From NCBI GenBank assembly GCA_028671895.1, contig CM053809.1, positions 7,919,501 to 7,983,500 on the forward strand: 64,000 nucleotides of DNA. Reading direction: 5' to 3'. Positions 39,328 to 49,300 of the stretch are shown here, one piece after another; within the stretch, counting starts at the first letter, position 1, and every line of letters starts with the position of its first letter. A program made the translations under genes and the position numbers. The DNA comes from Oenanthe sinensis (taxonomy: Eukaryota > Streptophyta > Magnoliopsida > Apiales > Apiaceae). The notes beneath the pieces are model-generated. The model was not told where the DNA came from. It saw only the letters and a list, made by a program, of their open reading frames with translations, and ran no database searches.

Positions 39328-39363
39328 CTCACCGCCGACTATGAGCTCCGGTGAGTCGGTGGT
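39328..39363 (+). other. GC-rich stem-loop with alternative pairings
   Basis: CTCACCG (39328-39334) pairs perfectly with CGGTGAG (39349-39355). A competing stem pairs ACCGCCGACT (39331-39340) with AGTCGGTGGT (39354-39363) at 9 of 10 positions. The two foldings are mutually exclusive. The stretch is a GC island in AT-rich LTR sequence, shortly downstream of the TATA candidate, so it would lie in the transcribed leader if that promoter is real. Confidence 0.45.
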
Positions 39364-41171
39364 TTAGGCAATGATGTCCTTTGAGCCTTAAATTGACTTG
39401 TTAAGATCATATAAATGTCTAGCTGGCTGTGCGAGTTGACTGGTTGTGTTGCATGTCGATTTTTTTAAAGATTTCCGGCTATAACTTGATTTTGCCGATT
39501 GTGTACTTATGTTTCCGGCAAGAAATCCTATGCATTATGTTTAAATTGTAGGGTATTAATTTTAGTGGGGATGCATTCATTAATATAAATCCATTTAGAT
39601 GTCAAATTGCAATTGCTATGAAATTTCCGAATATATGATGATTATGCATATGTTATATTCGAAATTAGAATTTATAGGATTATAATATGAGGTTTGATGT
39701 TAATTAAGAATGGCTTGGGTACTTGGAATTTTTACTATATGGACTAATTATGTTCGAATTATGTGCTTTAATTCGAATTTTTGCTAATTTTGCTACTACT
39801 AGCCATGTGAATGCTTAATTATAATGATTAATAGTTATTTGGGTACATATGAGTTTTAAATTGAAAATGTATATGAGTATATGTGTGTTCGAAGTTTGGT
39901 AATTCAATGATATTATGATTTAAATCTTTATAATGTTGTAGATATAGCTTGGTATGATAAACATTTGGTGGCATGTATGAATAATTGTGTTCGAATAGAG
40001 CTAGTATGTAGATTTTTGCCACATTAATGCTAAATGCCATGTCTAATTGAGACTTAATTCCTTTGTTACTTAAACATTCGAATGCATATGTGTATTTGTA
40101 AGAGTGATGTGAATTTATAACTAGGAGTTATAAAGGCATTACTAATAAGGATTATAATTTAAGTGATTAATGATGTTAATTGTATAAGGGTATAAACATT
40201 GCTTTATATGGCATAGATTTGAAACAATATGTGATTGGCCGTATATATATGTTTGAATGATTGTTTGGGTCGGTTGTATTCCGACAGGCAGCTTCCAATT
40301 ACAGAGAAGGTGCTGCCAAAATTTTCTAAAACTAAAACGACTTTGTAAAATATTATTGGCACATCACTTCTGTATAGGAAAGGCTGTCAGTCAGGAATGT
40401 TGTAAAACAATAGATGTGTCTATGTGCTACTTATCTGCTAGTATAAAAGTGATTGAATAGTGAAATATGTATACTATATTATACTGGTGTTAAGGGCTTG
40501 CATTAACGAAAGGGTAGAATAGTTAGACGTTAATGAGAACGTCGAGAGTTTATAAGATACTGAAATAGTATTATTTATGTGTAGCTACGAAGGACATTGG
40601 AATGAAAGACAGAGGGAAAGCTAAAGTAGAGAGTTAGTGTCTGGTGTAGGCGATCTACCTGTTCAACAGCTGTAGCATTCTATTTAAGGCAAGTAACTAC
40701 TGCCTAACCTCTTTCAACTTAAACACTGTTTTATGAACTGCTTTATGACACTGCAACTGTATTATCTTATCTCAACTATTTTAAGTTACAGCCTGCTTTA
40801 CTTTATTTGCTTTACTTAAACTGCAACCTTATACCAGTGTTAATCGCACTTTAAACTTTTCAATCCCTGAACTGCTACTGACCACTTACAAACTAGTTTT
40901 ACAAATCTTACACCAGTGATCTTGAGCTGTGACTTGTGCTATCACCACTTTCTTAACAATAATTGCTTAAACTTAAACCTTAAAAGAACCCTGTTATTTA
41001 GGCCTAACTGTCGTCCTGATTAAATGTGTTACAACTATTTTCAAAAACAACTGTTATACCTATGGATTGACCCTGCACCTTGACTTCACAACTATAGCTT
41101 GGTTTTGATCCCTAGTTAATGATTTCAGCTTACTTTTTTACAATAGAGACTTGTTTTGAGATTTACCCTGG
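39364..41171. other. Non-coding middle of the LTR, no gene seen
   Basis: About 1.8 kb of AT-rich sequence. The only ORFs are about 70 codons (39828-40040 on the minus strand and 40257-40460 on the plus strand), with no recognisable domain and no sign of retroviral-type proteins. From about 40680 to 41100 the plus strand is rich in short CTGC, CTTTA and AACTG words of low complexity. No tRNA-like, primer-binding or polypurine motif was identified. Confidence 0.6.
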
Positions 41172-41211
41172 AATAAACTTTACCTCTGTCTAATGATCTT
41201 AAAAAAAAAAA
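41172..41211 (+). terminator. AATAAA signal followed by an A11 run
   Basis: AATAAA at 41172-41177 is followed 23 bp later by eleven A residues at 41201-41211. This is the arrangement of a polyadenylation signal plus a short A tract. It could mark an LTR polyadenylation region or the copied end of a processed transcript captured in the element. In AT-rich DNA chance is also possible. Confidence 0.3.
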
Positions 41212-41293
41212 GGATTTAAATATGGAATCCGACTTTCAAGAAGTCTTTTTCATCAAATGATTTGGTAACTTTAAAAAGAAAGGTTTTGGTTAT

Positions 41294-41334
41294 TATAGGA
41301 ATTCCGATCAAAATGGTTTCCGCGGATTCCTATA
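41294..41334 (+). other. Long stem-loop (12-bp arms)
   Basis: TATAGGAATTCCG (41294-41306) pairs with CGGATTCCTATA (41323-41334) over 12 bp with one bulged T, closing a loop of 16 nt. It is the longest perfect or near-perfect inverted repeat I found in the LTR. A further short stem, GGCGT (41342-41346) with ACGCC (41360-41364), follows immediately. Together they start a cluster of stem-loops that runs to about 41680. Confidence 0.6.
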
Positions 41335-41386
41335 GGTTGGAGGCGTAAGAGGCCGAGTGACGCCGGTCCAGCACTTTTTATGTAAA

Positions 41387-41425
41387 GACTATAATGAGAT
41401 AGTCAATGGCTATAATGAGATAGCC
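41387..41425 (+). other. Paired hairpins with AATGAG loop and compensatory change
   Basis: Two tandem hairpins 21 bp apart. The first is GACTAT-AATGAG-ATAGTC (41387-41404) and the second GGCTAT-AATGAG-ATAGCC (41408-41425). Both have perfect 6-bp stems and identical loops. They differ at one stem pair only, A-T in the first and G-C in the second, changed on both sides. This is the pattern selection on RNA or cruciform pairing would leave. Confidence 0.65.
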
Positions 41426-41435
41426 CAAGGCCAAT

Positions 41436-41497
41436 GGCAATAAGTGCCTTTATGAGTACTCTTTATGTCCAGAGGGACTTTAGTCCGTTATGGGGAC
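41436..41497 (+). other. Alternating GTCC/GGAC stem-loop cluster
   Basis: GGCA-ATAAG-TGCC forms a hairpin at 41436-41448. It is followed by alternating GTCC (41467), GGAC (41475), GTCC (41483) and GGAC (41494), which can pair in several competing ways. The words recur in the GTCCT hairpins at 41576-41678. The pairing scheme is inference, while the word pattern is directly visible. Confidence 0.4.
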
Positions 41498-41575
41498 TTT
41501 ACGTGGCTGATCACCCGTATTGTCTGGCGTTGTGAGAAAACTTCAACTAAAATGAATTGTTTCTAAACAGTAAAG

Positions 41576-41690
41576 GTCCTAATGAGAGGACAGTTTTATA
41601 GATGATTTGAAAAGTAAAGTCCTAATGAGAGGACAGTTTTATGAAATGTTTTGAAAGAATCAGTCCTAATGAAAGGACAGTTTTATACAA
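41576..41690 (+). repeat. Three tandem 43-44-bp repeats, each with a GTCCT/AGGAC hairpin
   Basis: Repeats start at 41576, 41619 and 41663. Each has stem GTCCT and AGGAC around a 6-nt loop (AATGAG, AATGAG, AATGAA), then CAGTTTTAT. Stems are perfect in all three while the sequence between hairpins has diverged. The loop is the same as in the hairpins at 41387-41425, although the stems are different, so stem-loop shape and loop appear conserved more than stem sequence. Confidence 0.7.
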
Positions 41691-42087
41691 ATGGACTTTG
41701 AAATGATTAGTAATGAATAATGAAATGCCTTGTTATAACCTGTCATATACAGCTTCAATTATCAGATATACCTTGATTTGACTTGTTTCAATTGTTAGAC
41801 ATTACTTCCTGTTATCCATCTAACCCTGCAGATTACTCCTATACTTGCAACTGATTATTATTTTCCAGCTTCTTATGTACTCTACACCAGTTATTGAAAT
41901 TGTTTAACCCTGCCAGTGGTTTTATAAAAGAAAGTTTTACGAGTAATGAATCCCCTGACTAGAATTTTAATTACAACTTTGGGACAATGAGGTCCAGCAG
42001 TGATTTTAAAGCATGGTTTTGAGAAAGGACTTTTTAAATTATATGTATAAGCCTGTAGAACTGTTTTTAACCTATATGGTTACTTGC

Positions 42088-42104
42088 TGAGCTTTTGTAG
42101 CTCA
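42088..42104 (+). other. Stem-loop TGAGCT-TTTGT-AGCTCA near LTR 3' end
   Basis: A perfect 6-bp stem with a 5-nt loop about 390 bp before the LTR end, followed by a T-rich run. Its role is unknown. It lies about 40 bp upstream of the histone-tail-like ORF and would be part of its leader. Confidence 0.5.
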
Positions 42105-42141
42105 TTCTTTTATTTTCTAACATCTACAGCTTCTGAGAATC

Positions 42142-42303
42142 ATGGTCCGTATTAAGCAGACTGCCAGGAAAAATATGTCATACATGAACTATGTGAGGCT
42201 GGCTGAGATTGAACAGGTAGGATCGAGGCAGAGTTGGAAGGAAAAGACTTTGTTTAGTCTTGTACTTTTATTAATAGATTTTGAGATGTTTCAGGAGTTG
42301 TAA
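42142..42303 (+). CDS. Small ORF with histone H3 tail-like N-terminus (53 aa)
   Basis: ATG at 42142, stop TAA at 42301, 53 residues. Residues 1-10 read MVRIKQTARK. Canonical histone H3 begins MARTKQTARK, so eight of ten match, including the run KQTARK, and the match begins exactly at the start codon. After residue 10 the similarity ends (NMSYMNYVRLAEIEQ follows instead of the STGGKAPRKQ of H3) and there is no histone fold. The first 25 codons end at GAACAG followed by GTAGGA (GT at 42217), a reasonable plant 5' splice site, so the tail could be a short first exon joined to something beyond the LTR. Unspliced, the ORF continues through a hydrophobic stretch (LFSLVLLLI, residues 37-45). An in-frame stop nine codons upstream separates it from earlier sequence. 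Translation is unproven and a chance match cannot be excluded. Confidence 0.3.
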   Translation: MVRIKQTARKNMSYMNYVRLAEIEQVGSRQSWKEKTLFSLVLLLIDFEMFQEL

Positions 42304-42462
42304 TATTATTTTGGTTACTGTAAATGTAAATATAAATGAATGTAGTTGTGTGCTTGTTTCATACCATTACCTTGAAAGATCCAGGTTAGTAGTCGGGGTC
42401 ATATTTATGCGTATTTTCTATTATTGTTATTTAGGGTGCATGTATATAGAGTGTTAGTGACT
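42304..42462. other. AT-rich 3' portion of the LTR
   Basis: Sequence between the small ORF and the GC-rich LTR tail. It contains ATAAATGAATG-type words that could serve as weak plant polyadenylation signals, but no clear gene or structure. Confidence 0.4.
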
Positions 42463-42470
42463 CCTCGATC
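42463..42470 (-). repeat. Subterminal inverted repeat, right arm (CCTCGATC)
   Basis: Exact reverse complement of 38272-38279. It is followed by a GC-rich tail with the palindrome CCCGGG and then the terminal CGTCACA. Confidence 0.6.
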
Positions 42471-42497
42471 TAGACCCCGGGTCGGGAGGGCGTCACA

Positions 42498-42502
42498 CTT
42501 AT
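42498..42502. repeat. Right target-site duplication CTTAT
   Basis: CTTAT lies directly after the CGTCACA end and is followed by AGCTTCATTCTTGACTCG, the remainder of the interrupted C' module. It is identical to the left copy. Confidence 0.93.
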
Positions 42503-42840
42503 AGCTTCATTCTTGACTCGTTTGAACATGGAAATAACTTGTAAACTCTTTTAGGATCATTCCTGGCTCAGTTGACCTTGAAAATAATTTGTAACAACTT
42601 GAGACTTCATTCTCGATTCGTTTGAACATGGAAACGACTTATAGCTTCATTCTTGACTCGTTTAAACATGGAAACAACTTGTTAACTCTTTTAGGATCAT
42701 TCTTGGCTCATTTAAACTTGAAAATAATTTGTAACAACTTGAGACTTCATTCTTTACTCGTTTGAACTTGAAAACAACTTGTAGATTCATTCTTGACTCA
42801 TTAGAACATGGAAAAAACTTGTAAACTCTTTTAGGATCAT
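42503..42840. repeat. Satellite segment between LTR and the long higher-order repeats
   Basis: About 340 bp of ordinary modules directly after the insertion, with AGGATCATTCCTGGC and TTCTCGATTCG variants not shared with the following copies. Its GTTAACTCTTTTAGG module resembles those near 5000, 7100 and 10700 in the left arm, which ties the two arms to one family. Confidence 0.7.
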
Positions 42841-45800
42841 TTTTGGCGCATTTGAACATGAAAATAATTCATACCAACTTGAGACTTCATTATTGACTCG
42901 TTTGAACATGGAAACAACTTATAGCTTCATTCTTGACTCGTTAGAACATGGAAATAACCTATAAACTCTTTTAGGATCATTCTTGGCTCATTTTAACTTG
43001 AAAGTAATTTGTAACAACTTGAGACTTCATTCTTTACTCGTTTGAACTTGAAATCAACTTGTAGATTCATTATTGACTCATTAGAACATGGAAACAACTT
43101 GTAAACTCTTTTAGGATCATTCTTGGCTCATTTGAACTTGAACATAATTTTTAACAACTTTAGACTTCATTCTTTAGTCGTTTGAACTTGAAAATAACTT
43201 GTAGATTCATTCTTGACTCATTTAGAACATGGAAACAACTTGTAGATTCTTTAGGATCATTCTTGGCTCATTTGAACATGAAAATAATTAATACCAACTT
43301 GAGACTGCATTATTGACTCGTTTGAACATGGAAACGACTTATAGCTTCATTCTTGACTCGTTTAAACATGGAAACAACTTGTAAACTCTTTTAGGATCAT
43401 TTTTGGCTCATTTGAACATGAAAATAATTCATACCAACTTGAGACTTCATTATTGACTCGTTTGAACATGGAAACAACTTATAGCTTCATTCTTGACTCG
43501 TTTGAACATGGAAATAACTTGTAAACTCTTTTAGGATCATTCTTGGCTCAGTTGACCTTGAAAATAATTTGTAACAACTTGAGACTTCATTCTTGATTCG
43601 TTTGAACATGGAAACGACTTATAGCTTCATTCTTGACTCGTTTAAACATGGAAACAACTTGTAAACTCTTTTAGGGTCATTCTTGGCTCATTTAAACTTG
43701 AAAATAATTTGTAACAACTTGTGACTTCATTCTTTACTCGTTTGAACTTGAAAACAACTTATAGATTTATTATTGACTCATTTGAACATGGAAACAACAT
43801 GTAAACCCTTTTAAGATCATTCTTGGCTCATTTGAACTTGAAAATAATTTGTAACAACTTGAGACTTCATTATTTACTAGTTTGAACTTGAAATCAAGTT
43901 GTAGATTCATTCTTGACTCATTAGAACATGGAAACAACTTGTAAACTCTTTTAGGATCATTTTTGTCGCATTTGAACATGAAAATAATTCATACCAACTT
44001 GAGACTTCATTATTGACTCGTTTGAACATGGAAACGACTTATAGCTTCATTCTTGACTCGTTTGAACATGGAAACAACTTATAGCTTCATTCTTGACTCG
44101 TTTGAACATGGAAATAACTTGTAAACTCTTTTAGGATCATTCTTGGCTCATTAGAACTTGAAAGTAATTTGTAACAACTTGAGACTTCATTCTTGATTCG
44201 TTTGAACATGGAAACGACTTATAGCTTCATTCTTGACTCGTTTAAACATGGAAACAACTTGTAAACTCTTTTAGGATCATTCTTGGCTCATTTAAACTTG
44301 AAAATAATTTGTAACAACTTGTGACTTCATTCTTTACTCGTTTGAACTTGAAAACAACTTATAGATTTATTATTGACTCATTTGAACATGGAAACAACAT
44401 GTAAACCCTTTTAAGATCAGTCTTGGCTCATTTGAACTTGAAAATATTTTGTAACAACTTGAGACTTCATTATTTACTCGTTTGAACTTGAAATCAACTT
44501 GTAGATTCATTCTTGACTCATTAGAACATGGAAACAATTTGTAAACTCTTTTAGGATCATTTTTGGCGCATTTGAACATGAAAATAATTCATACCAACTT
44601 GAGACTTCATTATTGACTCGTTTGAACATGGAAACAACTTATAGCTTCATTCTTGACTCGTTTGAACATGGAAATAACTTGTAAACTCTTTTAGGATCAT
44701 TCTTGGCTCATTTGAACTTGAAAGTAATTTGTAACAACTTGAGACTTCATTCTTGATTCGTTTGAACATGGAAACGACTTATAGCTTCATTCTTGACTCG
44801 TTTAAACATGGAAAGAACTTGTAAACTCTTTTAGGATCATTCTTGGCTCATTTAAACTTGAAAATAATTTGTAACAACTTGAGACTTCATTCTTTACTCG
44901 TTTGAACTTGAAAACAACTTGTAGATTTATTCTTGACTCATTTGAACATGGAAACAACTTGTAAACCCTTTTAAGATCATTCTTGGCTCATTTGAACTTA
45001 AACATAATTTTTAACAACTTTAGACTTCATTCTTTAGTCGTTTGAACTTGAAAATAACTTGTAGATTCATTCTTGACTCATTTAGAACATGGAAACAACT
45101 TGTAGACTCTTTAGTATCATTTTTGGCTCATTTGAACATGAAAATAATTCATACCAACTTGAGACTTCATTATTGACTCGTTTGAACATGGAAACGACTT
45201 ATAGCTTCATTATTGACTCGTTTAAACATGAAAACAACTTGTAAACTCTTTTAGGATCATTCTTGACTCATTTGAACATGGAAATAATTTGTAACAACTT
45301 AAGACTTCATTCTTGATTCGTTTGAACATGGAAACGACTTATAGCTTCATTCTTGACTCGTTTAAACATGGAAACAACTTGTAAACTCTTTTAGGATCAT
45401 TCTTGGCTCATTTGAACTTGAAAGTAATTTGTAACAACTTGAGACTTCATTCTTTACTCGTTTGAACTTGAAATCAACTTGTAGATTCATTCTTGACTCA
45501 TTAGAACATGGAAACAACTTGTAAACTCTTTTAGGATCATTTTTGGCTCATTTGAACATGAAAATAATTCATACCAACTTGAGACTTCATTATTGACTCG
45601 TTTGAACATGGAAACGACTTATAGCTTCATTCTTGACTCGTTTAAACATGGATACAACTTGTAAACTCTTTTAGGATCATTCTTGGCTCAGTTGACCTTG
45701 AAAATAATTTGTAATAACTTGAGACTTCATTCTTGATTCGTTTGAACATGGAAACGACTTATAGCTTCATCCTTGACTTGTTTAAACATGGAAACAACTT

Positions 45801-46380
45801 GTAAACTCTTTTAGGATCATTCTTGGCTCATTTGAACTTGAAAGTAATTTGTAACAACTTGAGACTTCTTTCTTTACTCGTTTGAACTTGAAATCAACTT
45901 GTAGATTCATTATTGACTCATTAGATCATGGAAACAACTTGTAAACTCTTTTAGGATCATTTTTGGCGCATTTGAACATGAAAATAATTCATACCAACTT
46001 GAGACTTCATTATTGACTCGTTTGAACATGGAAACAACTTATATCTTCATTCTTGACTCGTTTGAACATGGAAATAACTAGTAAACTCTTTTAGGATCAT
46101 TCTTGGCTCAGTTGACCTTGAAAATAATTTGTAACAACTTGAGACTTCATTCATGATTCGTTTGAACATGGAAACGACTTATAGCTTCATTTTTGACTCG
46201 TTTAAACATAGAAACAACTTGTAAACTCTATTAGGATCATTCTTGGCTCATTTAAACTTGAAAATAATTTATAACAAATTGAGACTTCATTCTTTACTCG
46301 TTTGAACTTGAAAATAACTTGTAGATTTATTCTTGACTCATTTGAACATGGAAACAACTTGTAAACTCTTTTAGGATCAT
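42841..46380. repeat. 3.5-4.4-kb higher-order repeat, copy 1
   Basis: First of three successive copies, 3540 bp long. Diagnostic variants shared by all three are GAAATAACCTATAAACTC (42950, 46490, 50870), GAGACTGCATTATTGAC (43301, 46841, 51221), TACTAGTTTGAAC with AAATCAAGTTG (near 43880, 47420, 51800) and AAGATCAGTCTTGG (near 44413, 47953, 52333). The chosen boundary is a phase convention, since the copies are cyclic. Confidence 0.9.
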
Positions 46381-49300
46381 TTTTGGCGCATTTGAACATG
46401 AAAATAATTCATACCAACTTGAGACTTCATTATTGACTCGTTTGAACATGGAAACAACTTATAGCTTCATTCTTGACTCGTTAGAACATGGAAATAACCT
46501 ATAAACTCTTTTAGGATCATTCTTGGCTCATTTTAACTTGAAAGTAATTTGTAACAACTTGAGACTTCATTCTTTACTCGTTTGAACTTGAAATCAACTT
46601 GTAGATTCATTATTGACTCATTAGAACATGGAAACAACTTGTAAACTCTTTTAGGATCATTCTTGGCTCATTTGAACTTGAACATAATTTTTAACAACTT
46701 TAGACTTCATTCTTTAGTCGTTTGAACTTGAAAATAACTTGTAGATTCATTCTTGACTCATTTAGAACATGGAAACAACTTGTAGATTCTTTAGGATCAT
46801 TCTTGGCTCATTTGAACATGAAAATAATTAATACCAACTTGAGACTGCATTATTGACTCGTTTGAACATGGAAACGACTTATAGCTTCATTCTTGACTCG
46901 TTTAAACATGGAAACAACTTGTAAACTCTTTTAGGATCATTTTTGGCTCATTTGAACGTGAAAATAATTCATACCAACTTGAGACTTCATTATTGACTCG
47001 TTTGAACATGGAAACAACTTATAGCTTCATTCTTGACTCGTTTGAACATGGAAATAACTTGTAAACTCTTTTAGGATCATTCTTGGCTCAGTTGACCTTG
47101 AAAATAATTTGTAACAACTTGAGACTTCATTCTTGATTCGTTTGAACATGGAAACGACTTATAGCTTCATTCTTGACTCGTTTAAACATGGAAACAACTT
47201 GTAAACTCTTTTAGGATCATTCTTGGCTCATTTAAACTTGAAAATAATTTGTAACAACTTGTGACTTCATTCTTTACTCGTTTGAACTTGAAAACAACTT
47301 ATAGATTTATTATTGACTCATTTGAACATGGAAACAACATGTAAACCCTTTTAAGATCATTCTTGGCTCATTTGAACTTGAAAATAATTTGTAACAACTT
47401 GAGACTTCATTATTTACTAGTTTGAACTTGAAATCAAGTTGTAGATTCATTCTTGACTCATTAGAACATGGAAACAACTTGTAAACTCTTTTAGGATCAT
47501 TTTTGGCGCATTTGAACATGAAAATAATTCATACCAACTTGAGACTTCATTATTGACTCGTTTGAACATGGAAACGACTTATAGCTTCATTCTTGACTCG
47601 TTTGAACATGGAAACAACTTATAGCTTCATTCTTGACTCGTTTGAACATGGAAATAACTTGTAAACTCTTTTAGGATCATGCTTGGCTCATTTGAACTTG
47701 AAAGTAATTTGTAACAACTTGAGACTTCATTCTTGATTCGTTTGAACATGGAAACGACTTATAGCTTCATTCTTGACTCGTTTAAACATGGAAACAACTT
47801 GTAAACTCTTTTAGGATCATTCTTGGCTCATTCAAACTTGAAAATAATTTGTAACAACTTGTGACTTCATTCTTTACTCGTTTGAACTTGAAAACAACTT
47901 ATAGATTTATTATTGACTCATTTGAACATGGAAACAACATGTAAACCCTTTTAAGATCAGTCTTGGCTCATTTGAACTTGAAAATAATTTGTAACAACTT
48001 GAGACTTTATTATTTACTCGTTTGAACTTGAAATCAACTTGTAGATTCATTCTTGACTCATTAGAACATGGAAACAATTTGTAAACTCTTTTAGGATCAT
48101 TTTTGGCGCATTTGAACATGAAAATAATTCATACCAACTTGAGACTTCATTATTGACTCGTTTGAACATGGAAACAACTTATAGCTTCATTCTTGACTCG
48201 TTTGAACATGGAAATAACTTGTAAACTCTTTTAGGATCATTCTTGGCTCATTTGAACTTGAAAGTAATTTGTAACAACTTGAGACTTCATTCTTGATTCG
48301 TTTGAACATGGAAACGACTTATAGCTACATTCTTGACTCGTTTAAACATGGAAAGAACTTGTAAACTCTTTTAGGATCATTCTTGGCTCATTTAAACTTG
48401 AAAATAATTTGTAACAACTTGAGACTTCATTCTTTACTCGTTTGAACTTGAAAACAACTTGTAGATTTATTCTTGACTCATTTGAACATGGAAACAACTT
48501 GTAAACCCTTTTAAGATCATTCTTGGCTCATTTGAACTTAAACATAATTTTTAACAACTTTAGACTTCATTCTTTAGTCGTTTGAACTTGAAAATAACTT
48601 GTAGATTCATTCTTGACTCATTTAGAACATGGAAACAACTTGTAGACTCTTTAGTATCATTTTTGGCTCATTTGAACATGAAAATAATTCATACCAACTT
48701 GAGACTTCATTATTGACTCGTTTGAACATGGAAACGACTTATAGCTTCATTATTGACTCGTTTAAACATGAAAACAACTTGTAAACTCTTTTAGGATCAT
48801 TCTTGACTCATTTGAACATGGAAATAATTTGTAACAACTTAAGACTTCATTCTTGATTCGTTTGAACATGGAAACGACTTATAGCTTCATTCTTGACTCG
48901 TTTAAACATGGAAACAACTTGTAAACTCTTTTAGGATCATTCTTGGCTCATTTGAACTTGAAAGTAATTTGTAACAACTTGAGACTTCATTCTTTACTCG
49001 TTTGAACTTGAAATCAACTTGTAGATTCATTCTTGACTCATTAGAACATGGAAACAACTTGTAAACTCTTTTAGGATCATTTTTGGCTCATTTGAACATG
49101 AAAATAATTCATACCAACTTGAGACTTCATTATTGACTCGTTTGAACATGGAAACGACTTATAGCTTCATTCTTGACTCGTTTAAACATGGATACAACTT
49201 GTAAACTCTTTTAGGATCATTCTTGGCTCAGTTGACCTTGAAAATAATTTGTAATAACTTGAGACTTCATTCTTGATTCGTTTGAACATGGAAACGACTT

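Larger units (their letters stand above)
38266..42497. mobile_element. Probable solo LTR of an LTR retrotransposon (4232 bp)
   Basis: A single unique block inside the satellite. It begins TGTAACG and ends CGTCACA, giving the canonical TG...CA ends with a 7-bp imperfect terminal inverted repeat. The flanks carry an exact 5-bp duplication, CTTAT. Removing the block plus one CTTAT restores a normal 40-bp satellite module. I see no gag, protease, reverse transcriptase or integrase ORF, no TGGTATCAGAG-type primer site and no internal repeat of either end, so one LTR left by recombination fits best. At 4.2 kb it is very long for an LTR, though several plant Ty3/gypsy lineages have LTRs of that order. 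A non-autonomous element lacking coding sequence is the main alternative. Family and orientation are inferred. The + strand is preferred because the TATA box, AATAAA and 3' features read in that order. Confidence 0.85.

Noticed and set aside
39828..40040. 70-codon minus-strand ORF in the LTR
   Set aside because: Tyrosine- and histidine-rich as expected from antisense of AT-rich DNA, with no known motif.
40257..40460. 67-codon plus-strand ORF in the LTR
   Set aside because: No similarity recognised, no retroviral zinc knuckle (CX2CX4HX4C) or protease motif. Treated as chance.
38266..42497. Full-length LTR retrotransposon or DNA transposon instead of a solo LTR
   Set aside because: There is no repeat of the 5' end inside the element, no primer-binding or polypurine tract and no pol ORF. 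The 5-bp duplication and TG...CA ends do not fit CACTA (3 bp), Mutator (9 bp) or Helitron (none) insertions.
43670..43676. TTTAGGG, the plant telomere repeat word
   Set aside because: The normal module reads TTTTAGGATC, and a single A-to-G change here creates the word. It is isolated, so it is not evidence for telomeric DNA.
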